From assembly GCF_029784155.1 (NCBI RefSeq), contig NC_073692.1:156145582-156209581 (forward strand): 64,000 nucleotides of DNA. Reading direction: 5' to 3'. Under the pieces are notes generated by a model, which made no database searches, was not told the origin of the DNA, and saw nothing but the letters and a program-made list of their open reading frames with translations. Position numbers and translations under genes: made by a program. How positions within the stretch are numbered: the first letter of the stretch is position 1; each line of letters starts with the position of its first letter. Origin of the DNA: Uranotaenia lowii (lineage: Eukaryota > Arthropoda > Insecta > Diptera > Culicidae). Positions 26,330-38,239 of this stretch are shown here, piece after piece.

Positions 26330-29035
26330 TTCTGGCATTTTTTTAAATTAGTCAGATTTAGCTAAAAGAAGCACTTCTCAACACTGATTTTTCCATATGT
26401 AATCATTAGTATTAACTGGTTGTATGTTATACGCTCCAGGGTAATTTTAGTAATTATGAAAAACTGTTGTTTGTAAATCTTTAAAACTGCAGTTTTTAAT
26501 CAAACACCTCGATGCTTGATTTTTATGTAAGTGTATTAAATTCTGTTCCATTTAAATAATACATGGGAACAACATTATCGGTGTCTATGTTGAAAACCTG
26601 ATATTGAAAGAATTTCGCATCCTGAATCCAAATCATGTGTGGATATTAATAAAATCAATCAATAATAACTTATGAAACAACAATCTTTAGAAAAAAAAGA
26701 AACATTAGCATGGTTGAACATTCTTTCAACATTAACATATAAACCAAACTATGAAAAATTATGCAAGAGAGACCCTTTCCATTTTTTTCTAAGAAGTCAA
26801 AATTACCCGCGTTCTTAGAGAAAGTTTATAATCCAATTAAAATCTTTTATTTGAGCTTGTTCGAATCATTCTACAGTTTTACCAAAAAGTGCAATGAAAT
26901 TTAAATGATTTTACTTGTTTTTTTTCAAGTGTTGAACTTTGAATTCCAGATTTCAGATCTAGTAGAAAAAAACTAATTGTCCATTCAGCGCTTTTTAATT
27001 ATTCTTGTCACTTCGAAGAAAGGTGAATTTGGTAGCGTTGTGTGTCTCATTTTAGCATACACATTTTGTGTATCTTATAATAACATATGTGAATAGGTTT
27101 GAGCTGATTTTTGGGTTTTATCAGTTAAAAGTTATTTCGATAGAATGTCGTAAAATAAACGGAGATATTTCCACAAAAAAGAGTTAGAAACCAATCAAGC
27201 AATTAAAATTGTACCCTTATTTTTTTACGGTAATTAAAATCAATTTGAAATAACTCAATTTAGTTGTATAATTAATAATCTGACAAGATTTTGACTCTTT
27301 TATGCCAGAATTTTGAATTAAAAATGCATATTTAAAAGAAATGAATAATGACTTAAAGGTTTCTACGAAATTGATGTGTTTGTATTTAAACAAAAAAGTC
27401 TAATAAAATTTTTTGTTTGATTATTTTGGTTTTTGCAGATCTAGATTATTCATTTTTTCGAACTTTTGTTTACCAATTTTGTAAGACGAGTTCTCATACT
27501 CGAATATCCACTTGCGATATGAACTTCTGAATGTCAGAGTAATTAAATTGTTTAAATTGAATCAAAATTTAACCTTTTATTGAACATAAAACAGAAAAAG
27601 CGACTTTTTGACAATTTCAGATTATTTATAAAAAATCTTTTTTTTTATGTGGACATAGGTCCATATTGGACCATTCTTCAAAATCATATATCGGAGAATC
27701 TTGAAAATCACGAAGTCTTGGCGAATTCACTAAGAAAGAAAAACAGATATAGGCATGTAGACACGATTGTAGCCCAAAATTCATTTTAATGTTAAATTTG
27801 AATATTGAAAATTCAAACAATTATTTGAAACTTTAATTGATTTAAAATTTTGATGGAACAAAAATTTAAATCCTTCATTAATAGTAATTCGTTTCAGAAG
27901 AAGAAGCGTCGTGGTCGTAGGAAATTCGAAATGAAAATTAAAAAGAACATGCGATACTGAAAATATCAAAGTCAACAGTTTTTTGCAAAAAATTCACACA
28001 TTCGTATATTGGTAAAAAAAAAACAATCCGTGTTATTATATTCATAACAATATAAAATTTAAGATTTTAATTCATATTCGCATTAACATTACAAAAGTAA
28101 GCAGCAGCTTTCATTTTCAAAAGAGTGCTTCTGATTGATTATGTTATAAGAAGTTGTAAATTTATGAAATAAACATTATTTTTAGGAAAAATTTAATTAT
28201 TTTAAGAAAGTGTAGCAAAGCGCATTGGGTGTGCTAGTATACAATAAACAAAGAACACAAAACATTTAACAAAAAAAAACCTTTTCATAAGTATTTAATT
28301 GGTAACGGTTCCACGTCTCGAAAAAAAATCTGTGAAGTTTGGTGGAAGATTTTTATAAATATGGGAGTTTCATGAAAAAGAATTTTAAAATCTAAACAGA
28401 CTTGATATTTAAAAAATAGTATAGTAAAAAGGTATATTAGAGGTATCAAATCAAGGTTTTAATAAAGAAAAACTAGAAATATCAAACACAAACTGCGTTT
28501 AGAAAAAACGAATATGTTCTTCAAATTTAGTCGTTTGATATCACTTCGTATCACGGAATCATAAAATCATCCTAGTTTAATTCAGAAAAGTTTAATTGAG
28601 TTTTCAAAGTGTTAACAGTTTACAACTTATTGAGCAAAACTTTATCTTTATGTTCATATGTAGCGAACTGGTGCTGATACCTATTCAAAGATTTAATGAA
28701 ATATCATTAAATATCAATTAAATGAACATTCAAAAAAAGAACACTTTCCCGGTGATTTGTGGAAACTTCCAACTTCCTGGCAAAGCTTTGAATTCCCGAA
28801 ATTTTCCGGATTTTTCCTTATTCTCAAGCACCTTATTTTAACCAATTGGATTTTATTCCAGTTTTATCAGCTTCTGCTTGGAGCTTTCAATACAAAAGTT
28901 TAAAAAAATCATAAATATCAATTCAAGCTTATTATTAAAATAAGCGCTATAGTGATCTAAAACAAAGTAACAAATTTTGAATAAATCAGTTAAAACTCCC
29001 ATGTCCGTGCGCTAAGCTAAAAAAAAATTCTTCAA
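26330..29035. other. Non-coding AT-rich sequence
   Basis: No exon, RNA gene or clear repeat boundary seen. Confidence 0.45.
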
Positions 29036-29039
29036 CATG

Positions 29040-29640
29040 TGCCGGCCGACAGTTGAACTTCCATCCACGTCGTCTGGATCCGTATGGATCTGTGTATGTA
29101 AGACACTCACTCTCAGCGAGCCAAGCGTACGTTGCGATTGGTCAAAGTTCGCTAGCAAAAAGGGTAGCTCTCCTCCCCGAGCTACACACAGTCTCAAAAT
29201 GTGTTTGTCGGTATTCAACCATCATCGTTTCAATAAAGATCTTCTATCGAGGGGATATAATTTTGCTCTCGGTTTGTACAGATCGCGACTTGTACACTTG
29301 ACGACTAAACGTTTGTCGGATCAAAATCCTTTCGTTTCCATCCCTGGTCCTCCACGGTCTAGAGATTGTGCAAAATGGCGAAAGGCTTTCCATGTGGGTT
29401 TGCCGCATCACGAATCTTGACTATCTAGAGCACTTGCTTGCTGATGCCATTTATGTAGGTACGTTCTTAGTAGGTATGTGCCCTTGGTTGGTCTCAGGCT
29501 GCCATCACTTTTCCGTCAGTCGTCGCCTCGTGTTCTAACCCAGATGTTTGAGGTTCAAAATGAGATTTTTACTAATGGAGCACCATATTCGTCGCTGCAG
29601 TGAAAATAGCGAACGAATCGGATAGGGTTGGCAAATTTTT
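29040..29640. repeat. GC-richer segment related to 25320-25770
   Basis: The 127-codon plus frame at 29037-29420 is open but overlapped by other frames and has no domain. The shared motifs with 25320-25770 argue for a repeat, perhaps an LTR or SINE relic, rather than a gene. Confidence 0.35.
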
Positions 29641-31635
29641 CTGTTCATTTTGAATGTTTAAAACAATCGATAACAAGGTTAACTATTGTGTATATGAAGG
29701 GTTATTATGCAAATAGGACTCATTTCATGGTAGTTAAAATAAATAGTTTTTTCATGAACAATCAATTTTCTCATTATTTATAAAGAAACTGAAACAGACT
29801 ATACATATTAATAAAGTTTATTTAATTCCAATCCTTTTTTTTAGTTTTATCTTTTTGCAAAATCAAACAGACATCAAAAAAATTTTAAAAGGTTTTGAAA
29901 AATCTTGCTTTAAAAATATTTATACTGATAACAAAATAAAGATAAACTTGTTAAGAATTGAAAACTATAAAAATGTACAGATTGATCTAAGTGAGTATTT
30001 TCAAGTAAGTTTCAAAATCATACTAACAAAATTGCAGCCCAAAAATTAATGTCGATGCATTGTGGAAACCATGTGCCAAGTTCAAAATAACTTATTAAAA
30101 AAACCTTAGTATAAACTTTTACTGGTACATGAATATGTTTTGTGCCAAAAAGTTTCGGAAAATACTAATAATGTTTGGAAGATCCCAAAGAGACAAAGAA
30201 AGTTTTGAGCCAGATAAAAAATTGCACTTGATTGAAATGGACTCTTGAACACCAACAATCGTTTGTATGATAAAATTACAAAATAACTGTAGAAAAAATA
30301 TTTAATCAAAGTGCTCCGGCTTTACCACAAAAACTAATTAAAAATTTGTTTAGCACTTATTCAACACCCTGTTAATTTAAAAACATCAATAGTTCAGTTC
30401 AGATGATAGAACACAAATACATGAATTTTTTAAATGAGATAAAGTTTGAAGTAGCTGAAGGTTTTTGAGTTTGGATTCAAGATTTTGTTTCTATTAGGTA
30501 CCCAAAATTTCACATTTGAAGTATATCTCCAGACAGGTCTACTGTGGTTTTTTGTTGAGTTCAGCGATCGAGTTTACATTAGAAATAGAAGTTAGTCAAA
30601 AAGTTCACAGTGCTTTAGATCAACTTTAAAAAGAAGTGTGTCTTTTAATATTTTGGGTAAAATAGCTTTTTTTTGGGAATGGTTTTAAGCTGATAAGGAA
30701 ATTTGTAAAAACTGATGAATAAACAGTTTTAACAATATCCACAACATTTTTAAAAAATTACATTCAAAATTTTATCAACCAAAGACACAACATTTATCAG
30801 GTTCAGTATTGGATCCAATTGCTGTGAAGTGAAAGCTTTTTTCTGATTCAATGTATTGAATTTTGAAAACGGCATGAGAAGTTTTAAAAAAATAGGATAT
30901 CAACAAATTAAATTAGTCAAAAAAGTTTCAGCTCAAAGATTTATTTCAAAATCCATTAGAGCCTAGATCAGCTATGACAGTGTAAAAATGCAGGATCATT
31001 CCTTCAATAAAAAAAACAGTGAAACAACTCATTTTCAAAAAAATAAACAAATGGATGGGAAATAACATTTTTTTTCAAAAATAATTCATTTAAATAACTC
31101 GAAATGTTTTTCACATTTGTCCTTTAAACGCTTATTAGAGGAGTTCTTGTCACTTGTTTTTATTTCGTCAGTTTATTAAAAAGGCATATCCGACTATATT
31201 GATGCATTTTAATGTACCTATCATTTGTTTAGTAATTTGGAGCTGAAGAGTAATCTTATGCTTATGCTATACTAAAGCCGAATAGCCGGGTTTTCCCGTT
31301 TTTTTTTTATAAATTTCCAACAACAAGGAGATATTACGGCCCACTATTGAGGGAGATTGTAGACCAGGGATGAGCATACCGCAGCATTTTATGCAACCCA
31401 CAAAGCTTTTCTCAAATTGAATTTATATTATTTTTACGATAGATTGTAAATCATTATTAAAAACTGGTCCATATCAATTAAAAAAAATCAGTGACTAAAT
31501 TGAATATACACTTCACTTGTTTGCAGATGCATTTGCTCAGAAATCATTCAAATTGTTAACTTTTTCTAGAATTTTAAAAATTTATTGATTTCTAGTAAGG
31601 GCATAGATGTAATTCTATTAATTGAAAAAAAAACC
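29641..31635. other. Non-coding AT-rich sequence
   Basis: No supported gene or repeat boundary. Confidence 0.45.
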
Positions 31636-32058
31636 CCCTGGGACAGTATAAGCACCATTAATCGGGGCACGATGATAGTTTTCTGCCGTGGAATCTAGCA
31701 GCTAGTTCAACTCGATGAAGTCAAGTGAGTCGAAGATTCATCAAACAAAGCATTAACAAAATAATCCAGGTCTGTTTCGGGTACTTTGTTAGGCAAATGA
31801 TGCTATTAGCCGTATTATGTAACAATAAATAAAATCGATCATGAATGGTAAATGGAAAAAAATCACCTCGATCAGAAATCGAACTCGAAACTTCTGATTA
31901 CCTTTCCGACATCTTACCAATAGGCCAAATCGTCTTATGTAAACTGGTGAAGCTATAGCTCTATCACCTAGTTGGCTACATCGAGTTGAATTCGCTGCTA
32001 GATGCTACGGCAGAAAACGCTCATCGTGCCTCGATTAATTGTGCTCTGTTCACCCCGA
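31636..32058. mobile_element. Foldback element with long inverted arms and a tRNA-like core
   Basis: About 67 bp at 31651-31717 (AGCACCATTAATCGGGGCAC...) is inverted at about 31979-32045 with few mismatches. The core at 31876-31933, read on the minus strand, has a box A-like TGGCCTATTGG and a box B-like AGTTCGATTTC at tRNA-like spacing. No ORF. It could be a foldback MITE that carried or received a tRNA/SINE head. Confidence 0.65.
31876..31933 (-). other. tRNA-like (Pol III A/B box) sequence
   Basis: Box A-like and box B-like motifs are present, but no convincing acceptor stem. It is a tRNA relic or SINE head, not a functional tRNA gene. Confidence 0.45.
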
Positions 32059-32514
32059 GTCAACAAATTAAAGTAAAAACGCGTTTAAAAATTGAATAAC
32101 CTAAGTGAAAAATAGAAAATTTAATTATGTTGAAAATTGAGGAACCATTTGAAAATCATGTTGCAGTGCGTACTTCATAGATCAAGATGATTCAAACATC
32201 ATATGCTTATTTCCAGTTGCTTGAAAATTATAATATTTTCGTCACTTGAGAACCCAGATGTTTTCGTTTAAATATTCCTGTAAAAATAATAAGGAGACTT
32301 CTTTTTGGTGAAAAATGAATGCTATAGGAAGAACGAGACCATTCCTCATGAAAATTTATTATGCTTACTGTGCCCCGGGTGCTCGTTATGCCCTTATCTC
32401 CTCTACATGAGTATATTTAAGCTTTTAAGTTGGGTAAGTTTAATATTTAGTTCTGATCAACATAATTTTTGTTTCTTCTGTGGAACCGAGTCTTTTTATG
32501 GTTTTTGTTTCAAT

Positions 32515-32818
32515 TCAAAGGAAATTCTTCGCTGAATTACTTTGTCCAAGACTGTAACTTAGCATCTTTTTAGGCAAAAAAGTTATGAGCTGTTTAATAG
32601 GGGCATGTCAATAGATTCAACTGACATCACTTCTGGTGCCTTGTGAATTAGGAATCACACGAAATGAAGTCATGTTATACTTTGCTAGGCACCACAAGTG
32701 GTGACAGTTGAATTTTTTTGCTAAAAGACATCCCCCTATCAAACAGCCTATAACTTTTTTCCTAATAAAATGCGAAGTTACAGTCTTGGACAAAGTTGTT
32801 CAGAGGAGAATTTCCTTG
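32515..32818. repeat. Long near-perfect palindrome, about 140-bp arms
   Basis: The sequence from CAAAGGAAATTCTTC, through 'ctttgtccaagactgtaac', to 'tctggtgcc' is inverted between about 32690 and 32818 with scattered mismatches and small gaps. A transcript through it would fold into a long hairpin. Weaker symmetry ('gtttttgtt') extends a few tens of bases further out on both sides. Probably a foldback MITE. Confidence 0.8.
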
Positions 32819-32849
32819 TAAAAAAAATTGTTAAATGGAACAAAAACTA

Positions 32850-33465
32850 TTAGCAGATTTGGTTTCAATAGAAGTTACAAAAAAAGATTTCGATTTTTCA
32901 GCACAAAAAAAATCAGTATTACCGTACAAAGCTATAAGTTAAAATTTTCTCATGAAAACTTTACAATTAGCAAAATATGATGAATTTGTTTCGAACCAAA
33001 ACGGAGCCCTAAAAACGCCCGGGTTTGAGAAATTAAAAAATGACCCCAAAACGACTCATAATTTTTTTTATTTTTATTAGAGCTAAAAAAGCGAATTATG
33101 CAGTTCAGTTAGAAGAACAAAAGATGCTAAATTTACAAACATTCTTTATAGTTAACCAACCGAGCTGAAAAAAAAGCATCCCCCAGGTCTTGATCCCGGG
33201 CACTCCAATTTCAGACCACCTCCAGACCACCAATATATTGTAAAATTGCACCCGAAATTCAAACTCACAAACTCAAATATTTCGTATCAATTTTATCTCT
33301 ACGTAAATGGTAGTATACTTCAAACCATTTCTAATATTTAAATTTTTAGGAGAAGAAATGCTTCAGGCAAGAAACGTTAGTTCAGATGAGTTCCCAAGAC
33401 CGTTGCCAGGGGCTACTGGAGTCAGCACTAAGAGGTGAAATCCAACATGCCACGTCATGTGATTT
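32850..33465. other. Non-coding sequence between hairpin and LINE block
   Basis: Nothing assigned. An AG acceptor-like site near 33349 followed by a short open stretch was considered and not accepted as an exon. Confidence 0.4.
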
Positions 33466-33585
33466 TTTTTGTAAACAGATTTGTTTTAGATTTTCTTCAC
33501 TATGCAGCATACATTTTACACATTTTCGCAATAACGACTTAAAATCTAGAGCTCTAGATGAAGTTTATATAAACTATAAACAGTT

Positions 33586-34404
33586 TTAGCGCTTTATTTC
33601 TACTCTAGTATTTTTCAGTTCAGGAATGGAAAAATCAAGGAAATCTATTCTTTTGTTAAACATGGATTCTAATTTGGGTTTAAGAAGGACCACAGGTGTT
33701 CTATTCTGTCGAAACATGAACTCTGCGTGCGGTATCCTTCGATTACCCATCAGGCAATATAGTGATTTTTCCATTGAAGATAGATGTCGATTTCGAATAA
33801 TCTTTAATGCTTTGCATTTTTGCATCGGTAGCTGAAAATTTAGACCACCTTTCTCGACTGCAAGTCCAAGCAGCTCCATTGAAACCCTGGTTGGATGCCA
33901 TGAACCACAATTTCGACGTTACAAAAGTGTTGATTAAATGATGACACCGCCCCAGTTCTCTTCAATTGTACGCTTCGAAGAATTGAAGAAAATGACACCA
34001 AGAATTTTTATAGAGTCACAGAGGTTGAACCATCCAGGGGATCTCGTACTTTGTTGTGTTCCAATGTTGATTGTCATTATTTTGTTGGTATTCAGAACTG
34101 CTCCAGAGCATAGCCCGAACTCGAGAAAAAATCCTTTGCAATTTGTTGTCGTTCTCCACGATAATTGAGATGTCATCAGCGTACGCCAATACCAGCTCTT
34201 GCGAGTGGTTACATATAAGTAGGAGTTTTTCAAGGAGAGGGTGCAAATACAGAACAAAAAAGTGCATGCTTAGAGGATCACCTTGCCTTACGGATCGTTG
34301 GATGGGAAAGCAGGGGGACAGATTTCCGTTTATTAGTATTTTAGAAGTCGACTTCGACATGATTTTATCCAACAAAGGGTGAAAATGCAAACTTCTCAAA
34401 ACAC
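33586..34404 (-). pseudogene. L1-like RT, 3' half (YADD and C-terminal region)
   Basis: This is the downstream half of a LINE reverse transcriptase. It reads KSTSKILINGNL, the SVRQGDPLSM motif and the catalytic LAYADD. It then continues after a frame change (34257-33934) with CDSIKILGVIFF, and after a further frame change (33879-33586) with a C-terminal stretch. These three blocks are the usual order palm, thumb, C-terminal domain. Two frame breaks make it non-functional. At the 34404 boundary it abuts the plus-strand LINE and continues at 37757. Confidence 0.8.
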
Positions 34405-34411
34405 ATAATAG

Positions 34412-34644
34412 ACAGGATTTTTTTGTCTAAAACAATTAGTATTGATACCTTTGCTTTACCCTTTTCTGATCATCACGGAGTTGTACTTAAGTACAAACGT
34501 GATAATACTGATAATCAATTCATTGGTAGAGGTTTTTGGAAAATGAATATTTCTTTGTTAAATAATGAGTCATTTCAAAATAAATTTAAAAACATGTACA
34601 GAGAATTGAAACAAAGAAATTCATTTATTAATTTAAATTTTTGA
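34412..34644 (+). pseudogene. LINE endonuclease C-terminal end
   Basis: The frame reads DRIFLSKTISIDT then SDHHGVVLKYK, the conserved SDH motif that closes the apurinic-endonuclease fold, followed by GFWKMNISLL. The upstream catalytic residues are missing through 5' truncation. The frame stops at 34642 and resumes in another frame at about 34756-35115, a linker with no catalytic motif. Confidence 0.75.
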
Positions 34645-35119
34645 TGGTATAATGATTTTAAAAAAAATTTAAAAAAAATATTTAAACATGAAAATTTTCA
34701 AATTAATGAAGAATCGTATAGATCAAAAAATTTTTATTATTGTTGTCTCAAAAAATTGATTGAGGAACAAAACTCTGGAACTATGAACTTAGATGAAATG
34801 AAAATTATTAAATCTAAAATACTTGAATTAGAGTATGAAAGATTAAAGAATTTCAAATATCGGTTGAAAGCAAATACCATTAATTCGGATGAGAATTTAT
34901 CACTTTTCCAGCTCACTTCCTTCTTAAAAAGAAATGATCCCACAAAAATGTTTAAGTTGAGGGTGAACAATGAAATAGTAGATAACTCCTCAGAATTAAA
35001 AAGTATTGTTCACACTCATTTTGCAAAATGTTTTGAAAAATTAACTACTGCAGATGATAACAGGGAATATATTTTGAATTACATTACAAAAAAAATTAAA
35101 CCAAACAGCAATTGATAGT

Positions 35120-35920
35120 TTAACACGCCCCTTTAGTTATGAAGAATTGAAATTTGCAATTCAATACGCTTCTTCAAAAACATCTCCAGGACCAGATGGT
35201 ATAAACTATGAATTTTACAACATATTTTTTGAAGAAATTAAAGAAGAGAAGTTGACTTTTTTTAATGGATATTTTATTGAAGGTCAATATCCACCAGCTT
35301 TGTTTACAGAAGGAATAATTACACTTGTTCCTAAAAAAGGAGATCCATTTGATATTCACAATAAAAGACCAATAAGTATGTTGAACACAGATTATAAAAT
35401 TTTGACAAAAATGTTGTGGCATCGGTTGAGACCTTTACTGGCAGACCTTATAGAACAAGGACAATCAGCTTGTATTGAATCAAGATCTTGTATAGAAAAT
35501 TTAATTGATTTAAGAGATGTATTTCTAAAAGCTAATGACAACAAGAAATTTAAATGTGTTATTCTTACAATTGATCTAGAAAAAGCATTTGATCGCGTTG
35601 ATCATGATTTTCTTTGGATTATTTTAGATAAGTTTGGATTTTCTACATTGTTCATTAACTTTTTGAAAAAACTTTACTTGAATGCAACATCAAAAGTTTT
35701 AGTTAACGGATTGTTAACACCTTCTTTCCGAATTTGCAGCTCAGTAAGACAAGGCTGCCCATTAAGTATGGCATTATTCACTCTGTATGTTGAACCACTG
35801 ATAAGAATGATTTATCAAAACGTTGATGGCATCTTTATGAGCAATAAATTTATTAAAGTTGTTGCTTATGCAGATGACATAAACATTTTGATAAGAAATG
35901 ACTATTCGATACAATACTAG
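35120..35920 (+). pseudogene. LINE reverse transcriptase domain
   Basis: About 265 codons of RT are open. Motifs in order are SPGPDGINYEFY, GIITLVPKKGD, RPISMLNTDYKI, the first catalytic block TIDLEKAFDRVDHDF, SSVRQGCPLSMALF, and the catalytic VVAYADDINIL. All three Asp residues are present. The frame ends shortly after YADD at a stop (35918). The upstream linker (34756-35115) is out of frame with it, and the thumb/C-terminal region continues in a different frame after the RTE-like insert. The domain is well preserved, but the ORF is broken. Confidence 0.85.
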
Positions 35921-35955
35921 AGTTGATATGTTATTATAGTATTTATTCAAAACTA

Positions 35956-36452
35956 CTGGACTCCACAAGCAACTGCGGTCGAGAAGACTTAGCCCTCGCA
36001 CGAAGTGTAACCTGTATATGACGCTCATTAGACCGGTTGTTCTCTACGGGCACGAGACATGGATATTGCTCGAGGAGGACCTGCGTACACTCGGAGTATT
36101 CGAGCGACGAGTGTTAAGAACCATCTTTGGCGGCGTACAGGAGAACGGAGTGTGGAGGCGAAGGATGAACCACGAACTCGCGCGACTCTACGGCGAACCC
36201 AGTATCCAGAAGGTGGTGAAGGCTGGCCGGATACGCTGGGCGGGACATGTTGCGAGAATGCCGGACGACTGTCCTGCAAAACAGGTGTTCGCTACGAATC
36301 CGGTAGGAACAAGACGAGCGGGGGCGCAACGAGCGAGGTGGTTAGACCAAGTGGAGCGCGATCTGGCGAACGTGGGGTGCCCGAGAAATTGGAGAACGGT
36401 TGCTATGAACCGAGTGAATTTTAGAAATTATGTTCGTCAAGTTATGTCGTGA
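35956..36452 (+). pseudogene. C-terminal end of a non-LTR RT (RTE-like)
   Basis: An open frame of about 165 codons ends at TGA 36450-36452. It reads LIRPVVLYGHETW, VFERRVLRTIFG, ENGVWRRRMNHEL, RIRWAGHVARMPDD and GTRRAGAQRARWLDQVERDL. This is the conserved tail that follows the RT domain in many insect endonuclease-reverse transcriptase elements. Assignment to RTE rather than another clade is a judgement from memory. There is no RT catalytic core because of 5' truncation. The lack of stops suggests a recent insertion. Confidence 0.8.
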
Positions 36453-36485
36453 GACGGAATACTATGTAAATAAAAAAAAATAAAA
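35956..36485 (+). mobile_element. 5'-truncated RTE-like LINE fragment with 11-bp target duplication
   Basis: ATTCAAAACTA occurs at 35945-35955 and 36486-36496 on either side of the insert. The insert ends in an A-rich tail (about 36467-36485). Its GC content is far above that of the host LINE. It interrupts the plus-strand LINE between its YADD motif and its C-terminal region, making it the youngest of three nested elements. Confidence 0.9.
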
Positions 36486-36496
36486 ATTCAAAACTA

Positions 36497-37621
36497 AAAA
36501 TGAATCTTTTCAAATCAAGTTTTCTGAGGCTCAATAACTGTTTTATTGGAACACAGCAAATCAAGGAAGAAGAAAGCGTTAAAATTTTGGGAATGTTTTT
36601 CTGTCCTAATATTAAAACCACTGTAAATAAAAATTATGATACCCTTTTTAAAAACATTAAATTTACATTAACCCTTCATTCCAAGAGACATCTAAATCTT
36701 TTTCAAAAAGTTTTAATACTCAACAGTTATATTTTATCAAAACTTTGGTATATTGCACAAGTACTTCCCATGGAAAATAAACATATTGGCATTATGAGGC
36801 AACTTACAAGTAAATTTTTAAGGAAAGGATGTTTTTACTTTGTTTCTCATAGGGAATTATTTCTTCCAGTTTTCAAAGTAGGAATGGCCCTTTTTGACAT
36901 TGAATCAAAATCTAAAGAATTATTCATTAAAAATATTTTATATAATCGAGTAGGACAGTAAACACCAAATGAATTTATTATGAAGAAAATAAACAAAAAT
37001 AATCTTACTAGAAATATGAGGGAATGGCTAACGTTGGCAAATGAATTCAGAACTATGACAAATTTCAACACAAGTAAACTTATTCATGATCATTTAATTA
37101 CTCGGTTAAATATAGACATTAAAATAGCAAAAGAATTACCCATCCTTGATTGGGAAACTATTTTTGAAAACTGTAATAAAAACTTCCTTAGTTCTAGTCA
37201 AAAGTCGTTCTTTTTTACCCTTTTACAAGATATAATTCCAACTAATGAAAAGTTATTCAGGCACAATGTTAGAGGTATAATTTCTTCCAAGTGTAATTTA
37301 TGAAATAATAATGACACTACCTTACATAGAATAAAAGACTGTGTAGCATCGAAAACAATTTGGACATTGCTCAACAAAGAGTTAAAAACAAAATTTAAGA
37401 TAAATGTTAACGATGCAGAAGATTTATTCCAATATGCAATAAAGAAAAAAGATTATAAGTTAAAAGCAGGATTATGGTTGACACTAGAATGTGTTTTGTA
37501 TACATTGGAAGACAGAGAAGCTATTAATATAAATGGAATAAAAGAAAGGATACGCTCAGCAAGATGGAATAATAAATATTTATTCCAGATTCATTTTCAA
37601 AATTATGTAAATATGTTATGA
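36497..37621 (+). pseudogene. LINE C-terminal region (thumb and Cys/His domain)
   Basis: The frame reads MNLFKSSFLRL, SVKILGMFF, and ILSKLWYIAQVLP up to a stop at 36961. It resumes at about 36980 and 37367, with stops at 37301 and 37619. The sequence CNL-stop-NNN...HRIKDC looks like a C-x2-C...H-x4-C cluster in which the second Cys codon has become TGA. The region completes the plus-strand L1-like element and shows it is defective. Confidence 0.75.
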
Positions 37622-37756
37622 AAATAAAATAGGAAGTGATCAAGCGAAATAAGTGAAATAGTTATTAAGACAACGCATAAGTTAATCTAGAAATGCAAGC
37701 TTCAAATGTAGATACCTGTCTGTATATAAAATTCAATAAAAAACAATAAATAATAG

Positions 37757-38215
37757 GTCGAGAGAGATGAGTCTTCCTAATTTTCTTCGACAGTTGTATT
37801 CTACAACACGGTTTTTGAATGCAGTCAATGCTTCGAATATGTTGCGATTGCTGTTCGAACACTTTTGATATGAATTCAAAATAAGATGGTGTTCCATTAC
37901 CATTTCCACACGCTGCTTGAGAATCCGTGACAGCAACTTATAATCAAAGTTTAACAAAGAAATCGGACGGTAAGTTTTGATTGTGTAGTCAGTTGTTTTC
38001 TTCTTGGTCATCACAATGATTCCTTCCATAAAACTTTCCGAAATGTTCCCATTTAGCGCTTTACTCAAAATCAAGTTTAGTTGTCTATGAATGATATCGA
38101 AAGCTTTCCTATAAAATTCTTTAGGGATGCCATCATTTCCATGGGAATTTCCAGAGGCACTTGATAATGTGAATTGTAGAATAAACCTCATTATTAATTG
38201 ACATCTTTGAAAGAT
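37757..38215 (-). pseudogene. L1-like RT, 5' half (fingers/palm start)
   Basis: The frame reads GNDGIPKEFY, GIIVMTKKK and YRPISLLNFDYKLL, then SLDL at the insertion point. The first catalytic motif, normally [DL].KAFD, is not present on either side of the inserted LINE. About a dozen residues are therefore missing at or next to the junction although the frame is kept. The 5' boundary near 38215 is where RT similarity stops, and no endonuclease domain is seen upstream. Confidence 0.75.
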
Positions 38216-38239
38216 GTAATAAAATAACACTGAAAAAGA

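Larger units (their letters stand above)
34412..37749 (+). mobile_element. L1-like LINE on plus strand, nested in the minus-strand LINE
   Basis: It is flanked by ATAATAG at 34405-34411 and 37750-37756, a likely short target duplication. From left to right it holds the end of an apurinic endonuclease, a reverse transcriptase, and a C-terminal domain with a Cys/His cluster, then an A-rich 3' end. It is 5'-truncated and frameshifted in several places. It is itself interrupted at 35956-36485 by an RTE-like fragment. Base composition is very AT-rich, like L1-type elements I know from mosquitoes (inference). Confidence 0.85.
33468..38215 (-). mobile_element. L1-like LINE on minus strand, 5'-truncated, split by a second LINE
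   Basis: Reverse-transcriptase motifs are read in two blocks. The 5' part is 37757-38215 and includes the fingers/palm text GNDGIPKEFY and YRPISLLNFDYKLLSRILKQR. The 3' part is 33586-34404 and includes SVRQGDPLSM, LAYADDISI and a C-terminal LGLAVEKGGLNFQ region. The plus-strand LINE at 34412-37749 separates them. A T run near 33468 would be the poly(A) tail of this minus-strand copy. The 3' part also carries frameshifts. It lacks the endonuclease and the 5' end, so it is dead. Confidence 0.85.

Noticed and set aside
29037..29420. 127-codon plus-strand ORF
   Set aside because: Two frames are open at once, similarity is shared with 25320-25770, and no domain is visible.
33350..33435. Possible short exon with AG acceptor and GT donor
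   Set aside because: About 28 codons open without any recognisable domain. Splice-like dinucleotides are expected by chance.
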